A stretch of DNA of 64,000 nucleotides, taken from Burkholderiales bacterium (GTDB lineage Bacteria; Pseudomonadota; Gammaproteobacteria; Burkholderiales; SG8-41). Made by a program: the position numbers and the translations under genes. Positions 60,721-64,000 of the stretch are shown in pieces (the stretch's first letter is position 1; each line of letters begins with the position of its first letter). Below the pieces are notes generated by a model that made no database searches, was not told the DNA's origin, and saw only the letters and a list, made by a program, of their open reading frames with translations. The DNA lies in assembly GCA_036262035.1 (NCBI GenBank), contig DATAJS010000010.1, positions 1,098,915 through 1,162,914 on the forward strand, written 5' to 3'.

Positions 60721-62466
60721 ATGAACAAGCTCGTCGAGAGCGACGTCGGGGCAACGTCCCGCCACAAGCTCCCCAATCCCTGCGGCGCGCATCTCGTCGC
60801 GCGCGCGCTGAAGCGCCACGGCGTCGAAGTGATGTTCGGCCAGAGCCTGCCTTCGGCGCTGTATCTCGTCACCGCCGAGCTCGGTATCCGCCAGCTCGCG
60901 TATCGCACCGAGAACGCGGGCGGCTCGATGGCCGACGGTTACGCGCGAGCGACGAACAAGGTTGCGGTGGTGACGGCGCAGAACGGCCCGGCTGCGGCGC
61001 TGCTGGTGAGCCCGCTCGCCGAAGCGCTGAAGGCATCTATTCCCATCGTCGCGATCGTGCAGGACGTGCGACGCACGCAGACCGACAAGAACGCGTTCCA
61101 GGAGCTCGACCACCTCGACCTCTTCCGCGGCTGCGCGAAGTGGGTCAAGCGCGTCACCGAAGCGAGCCGCATCGAGGACTACGTCGACATGGCGTTCACC
61201 GCCGCGGCGAGCGGCCGTCCGGGACCCTCGGTGCTGCTGCTTCCGCAGGACCTGCTGCTCGAAGCGGTGAAGAGCGACGCGCCCGAGCGCACCGCGGCGC
61301 TCGGCACGTATCCGCTCGATCGCGCCGCCGCCGATCCCGCAAAGATCGAAGAGGCGGCTCGCCTGCTTGCCGAAGCGAAGAACCCGCTCGTCGTCGCCGG
61401 CGGCGGCGTGCACTCGTCGCATGCGCATGCCGAGGTCGCGGCCCTGCAGGAGTATGCGTCCCTGCCGGTCGCGACGAGCGCGATGGGCAAGGGTGCGGTA
61501 TCCGAAAGCCATCCGCTGTCGGTCGGCGTCATCGGTTACTTCATGGGACAGCGCGCGCGGGCGAGGCACCTCAAGCCGCTCGTCGACCAGGCCGACGTGA
61601 TCCTGTTCGTCGGCGCGCGCACCAACCAGAACGGCACCGACTCGTGGACGGTCTTTCCGAAGTCGGCGCGCTACATCCACATCGACGTCGACGGCATGGA
61701 GATCGGACGCAACTACGAAGCGCTGCGGCTCGTCGGCGACGCGAAGCTCACGCTCGCGGCGCTCACCGACGCGCTCAAGAAACGCAGCGTCTCGGTGCGC
61801 ACGGCCGCGCGTGGCGCGCTCGAGAAAACGATCGCCGACGCACGGCGCCTCTTCCGCGACGAAGCCGAAGCGATGAGCGCGTCCGATGCGTCGCCGATTC
61901 GCCCCGAGCGCCTGATGCGCGAGCTCGAGCCGTTCGTCACGCCCGACACCCTCATCGTGTCGGATGCGAGCTACTCGCCGATCTGGGTCGCGAACTATCT
62001 GACCGCACAGCGCGCGGGCCAGCGCTTTCTCGCCGGCCGCGGACTCGCCGGGCTCGGCTGGGGACTGCCCGCCGCGATCGGCGCGAAAGTCGCGAACCCA
62101 GGCAAGCCGGTGATCTGCGTCAGCGGCGACGGCGCGTTCGCGCACGTGTGGTCCGAGCTCGAGACCGCGAAGCGCATGGGCGTGAAGATCACGCTGATCG
62201 TGCTCAACAACCAGATCCTCGGCTATCAGTGGCATGCCGAGGACGTGCTGTACGGCGATCACACCGACGCGTGTCAGCTCGGTCCGGTCGATCATGCGGC
62301 GGTCGCGCGCGCGTGCGGCTGCGAGGGCATACGCGTGGAGAAAGCGTCGGAGATACGCGCGGCGCTGGAGCGGGCGATGAAGAACGACGTCACCACGGTG
62401 GTCGACGTGATGATCGATCCGCAGGCGTATCCGCCGATTACGCTGTTCGATGCGAAAAACAAGTGA
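60721..62466 (+). CDS. Thiamine-pyrophosphate enzyme, acetolactate synthase/benzoylformate decarboxylase type
   Basis: 581 residues. N-terminal TPP-binding domain with the catalytic Glu in LAYRTENAGGSMADGYAR, AQNGPAAALLVSPLAEAL, and C-terminal TPP-binding GDGAFAHVWSELETAKRMGV ending in VLNNQIL near residue 500. Probably a 2-keto-acid decarboxylase or carboligase. Working model: hydroxy-acid oxidation followed by decarboxylation, as in the mandelate pathway; the substrate itself is not known. GGAGGAGGGTCCGCAG precedes the ATG. Confidence 0.9.
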   Translation: MNKLVESDVGATSRHKLPNPCGAHLVARALKRHGVEVMFGQSLPSALYLVTAELGIRQLAYRTENAGGSMADGYARATNKVAVVTAQNGPAAALLVSPLAEALKASIPIVAIVQDVRRTQTDKNAFQELDHLDLFRGCAKWVKRVTEASRIEDYVDMAFTAAASGRPGPSVLLLPQDLLLEAVKSDAPERTAALGTYPLDRAAADPAKIEEAARLLAEAKNPLVVAGGGVHSSHAHAEVAALQEYASLPVATSAMGKGAVSESHPLSVGVIGYFMGQRARARHLKPLVDQADVILFVGARTNQNGTDSWTVFPKSARYIHIDVDGMEIGRNYEALRLVGDAKLTLAALTDALKKRSVSVRTAARGALEKTIADARRLFRDEAEAMSASDASPIRPERLMRELEPFVTPDTLIVSDASYSPIWVANYLTAQRAGQRFLAGRGLAGLGWGLPAAIGAKVANPGKPVICVSGDGAFAHVWSELETAKRMGVKITLIVLNNQILGYQWHAEDVLYGDHTDACQLGPVDHAAVARACGCEGIRVEKASEIRAALERAMKNDVTTVVDVMIDPQAYPPITLFDAKNK

Positions 62467-63431
62467 CGGGTAAGGCGGTGACGAAGTGGTTGTTGGTAGC
62501 GGCGCTGGTAGTCGGTTCGATGGCGGCGTTTGGGCAGCACTATCCGTCACGACCGATACGCATCATCGTGCCGTTCCCGCCGGGCGGGGCGAGCGACATC
62601 ATCGCGCGCACGGTGGGGCAGAAGCTCACCCAGCGCTGGGGACAGCAGGCGATCATCGACAACCGTCCGGGCGCGGGCGGCAGCATCGCCGCGGAGATCG
62701 CGAAGAACGCGGCGCCCGACGGCTACACGCTGTTCTTCGCGGCCAGCGCGCAGCTCGCGGTGAACCCGTCGCTCTACTCGAAAGTGCCGTACGACCCGGT
62801 GCGCGACTTCGCACCGGTCATCCTCACCGGTTTCGGCGTCAACATCCTCGTCGCACATCCTTCGGTCGGCGCGCGGTCGCTCAAGGAATTCATCGCGATC
62901 GCCAAGGCGAAGCCGGGACTGCAATACGCGTCACCCGGCAGCGGGTCGACCGCGCACCTGTCGGCCGAGCTGCTGAAGATACAGACGGGCATCGACATTC
63001 AGCACGTGCCTTACAAAGGCGCGGCGCCCGGCGTGGTCGACGTGCTCGCCGGGCAGGTGCCGCTCATGTTCGTGACCATTCCTTCGGTGATCGGGCACGT
63101 GAAAGCCGGCAAGCTCGTCGCGCTCGGCGTGACTTCGGCGAAGCGTTCGCCGGCCGCACCCGACGTGCCGACCTTCGCCGAGACGCTGCCGGGTTTCGAA
63201 GCGACTTCGTGGTACGGCTTCGTCGCGCCCGCCGGCACGCCGCGCGAGGTCGTGACCAGGCTCAATCGGGAGGTCGCCGCGATCCTCAAGCTGCCCGAGG
63301 TGCGCGAGGTGCTCACGACCACAGGGACCGAAATCGGCGGCAGCACACCCGAGGCGTTCGGCCGCCACATCAAGTCGGAGCTCGGCAAGTGGGCGGCGGT
63401 GGTGAAGAAGTCGGGCGCGCGGGTGGATTGA
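62463..63431 (+). CDS. Bug/TctC-family periplasmic solute-binding protein (operon end)
   Basis: 322 residues from GTG at 62463, which overlaps the stop of the TPP gene (GTGA); a second GTG at 62478 is the alternative. Signal peptide WLLVAALVVGSMAAFGQ. Blocks: YPSRPIRIIVPFPPGGASD, IDNRPGAGGSIA, APDGYTLFFA and HVPYKGAAPGVVDVLAG. Coupled to catabolic genes, so its ligand may be the hydroxy- or keto-acid handled by them. Confidence 0.88.
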   Translation: MTGKAVTKWLLVAALVVGSMAAFGQHYPSRPIRIIVPFPPGGASDIIARTVGQKLTQRWGQQAIIDNRPGAGGSIAAEIAKNAAPDGYTLFFAASAQLAVNPSLYSKVPYDPVRDFAPVILTGFGVNILVAHPSVGARSLKEFIAIAKAKPGLQYASPGSGSTAHLSAELLKIQTGIDIQHVPYKGAAPGVVDVLAGQVPLMFVTIPSVIGHVKAGKLVALGVTSAKRSPAAPDVPTFAETLPGFEATSWYGFVAPAGTPREVVTRLNREVAAILKLPEVREVLTTTGTEIGGSTPEAFGRHIKSELGKWAAVVKKSGARVD

Positions 63432-63479
63432 CGTTGCCCGTGATTCCCGAACCGCGGTAGCCGACGCGACTGTCGGTCG

Positions 63480-63576
63480 CGTCGTCCCGGACGTGTCCGC
63501 GATGGCGGACGCGATCCGGGAGCCATTTTGACTTTCAACGTCGTCGAAAATGGATTCCCGCCTACGCGGGAATGAC
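63480..63576. repeat. CGTCATTCCCG-family palindrome (copy 4, diverged left arm)
   Basis: Left arm reads CGTCGTCCCGGACGTGTCCG, and the right half ATGGATTCCCGCCTACGCGG, ending GGAATGACG. It separates the convergent Bug and AhpD-like genes. Confidence 0.72.
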
Positions 63577-63580
63577 GAAC

Positions 63581-63988
63581 TTATACGAGCGTCGGTTTTT
63601 TCTTCTTCCCCTTCCGGATCTCCTCGTCCTCCTTCATCACCGCGGTGTATTGCCGCACCGCGTGCGAGAGCGTCGGCCAACCGGCGTAGTGGGCCACCTG
63701 GATCATCACCTCGAAGATCTCCTCGGGCTTGATGCCGATGTGCTGCGCGCTGCGGTAGTGCGAGTAGTTGCCGCTCGGCCGCGCGAGCGCGATGTTCGCC
63801 GCGAGCGTGACGAGCTGGCGGTCGCGCAGGCTCAAACCCTTGCGGGCCCATACGTCGCCGAAGAGATGTCCCACCGACATGTCGTACATGTCGGGGCTCA
63901 GGTCCTTCTGCTCCATCATGAGGTGCTCGCGGCCCATCTTCTTCAGGAGGTCCATGCCGCGCTTGTAGCGTTTCTTGTAATCGCTCAT
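63581..63988 (-). CDS. Carboxymuconolactone-decarboxylase-family protein
   Basis: 135 residues, complete; GGAAGAGGCG precedes the ATG. Family pattern LSLRDRQLVTLAANIALARP, then HYRSAQHIGIKPEEIFEVMI and a helical end. The Cys-x-x-Cys of AhpD peroxidase relatives is absent, so a lactone decarboxylase-like or unassigned role is more likely. The Lys/Glu-rich tail is KKKKPTLV. Confidence 0.86.
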   Translation of the reverse strand: MSDYKKRYKRGMDLLKKMGREHLMMEQKDLSPDMYDMSVGHLFGDVWARKGLSLRDRQLVTLAANIALARPSGNYSHYRSAQHIGIKPEEIFEVMIQVAHYAGWPTLSHAVRQYTAVMKEDEEIRKGKKKKPTLV

Positions 63989-64000
63989 CGCCTCTTCCCT

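Overview
The window is a chromosomal segment of a high-GC Gram-negative bacterium, most likely a betaproteobacterium of the Burkholderiales type. Eight periplasmic solute-binding proteins of the Bug/TctC family, outer-membrane proteins (MipA/OmpV, FadL and OmpA types), parE/parC and several betaproteobacterial-style palindromic repeats support this. I see no rRNA, tRNA, CRISPR array, transposase or prophage. Codon use is uniformly GC3-rich, and gene strands switch often.

Layout. 1-8.4 kb: a partial luciferase-like oxidoreductase, a MipA/OmpV porin, a tightly overlapping minus-strand block (FAD monooxygenase, HD-like/HAD fusion, HExxH peptidase-like protein, methyltransferase), a decayed dadA pseudogene ending at a palindromic repeat, and a GDT1-type manganese exporter under a clear yybP-ykoY riboswitch. 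8.5-24 kb: Bug proteins, two cupins, a CHRD lipoprotein, an LVIVD-type secreted protein, two MFS transporters, FecR/OmpA proteins and a CAP-domain protein. 24-31 kb: small stress and secreted proteins, among them members of a set with sigma-54 promoters, a lone receiver domain, tandem lipoproteins, a MOSC protein, and convergent Crp/Fnr and LuxR regulators. 31.6-43.3 kb: a FadL-type channel, then a tightly packed five-gene operon (phytoene-desaturase-like flavoprotein, unknown protein, polyprenyl synthase, saccharopine-dehydrogenase-like reductase, acetoacetate-decarboxylase-like protein), facing a cyclase/AAA/TPR regulator. 43.5-47.9 kb: parE-parC. 48-58 kb: a subtilase, a Bug protein, a membrane protein, an HExxH protein, a D-aminoacylase-like amidohydrolase, a selenoprotein-like gene interrupted by an in-frame UGA, and a transglutaminase-like protein. 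58-63.4 kb: a catabolic operon (Bug, RidA, FMN 2-hydroxyacid oxidase, TPP enzyme, Bug), then a carboxymuconolactone-decarboxylase-like gene.

Three observations stand out. (1) Positions 54305-56032 form one reading frame broken only by a TGA in the context G-N-A-S-(TGA)-G-A-C, followed at a fixed distance by G-I-P-T-V. This matches the UGSC (seleno)protein family, and a hairpin fitting the bacterial SECIS model follows the TGA. A standard gene caller would split or truncate this gene. (2) At least four small exported proteins (17876, 24157, 26315 and 56555 on the minus strand) each have an exact GG-N10-GC sigma-54 promoter 42-61 bases before the start codon. Three of them share a P-x-x-[VI]-x-E-x-x-P motif after the signal peptide, which suggests a co-regulated family of surface or matrix proteins. 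(3) The 33.0-40.1 kb operon looks like an uncharacterised isoprenoid-modifying pathway.

Dispersed repeats of several kinds occupy many intergenic gaps, and some are nested inside one another.
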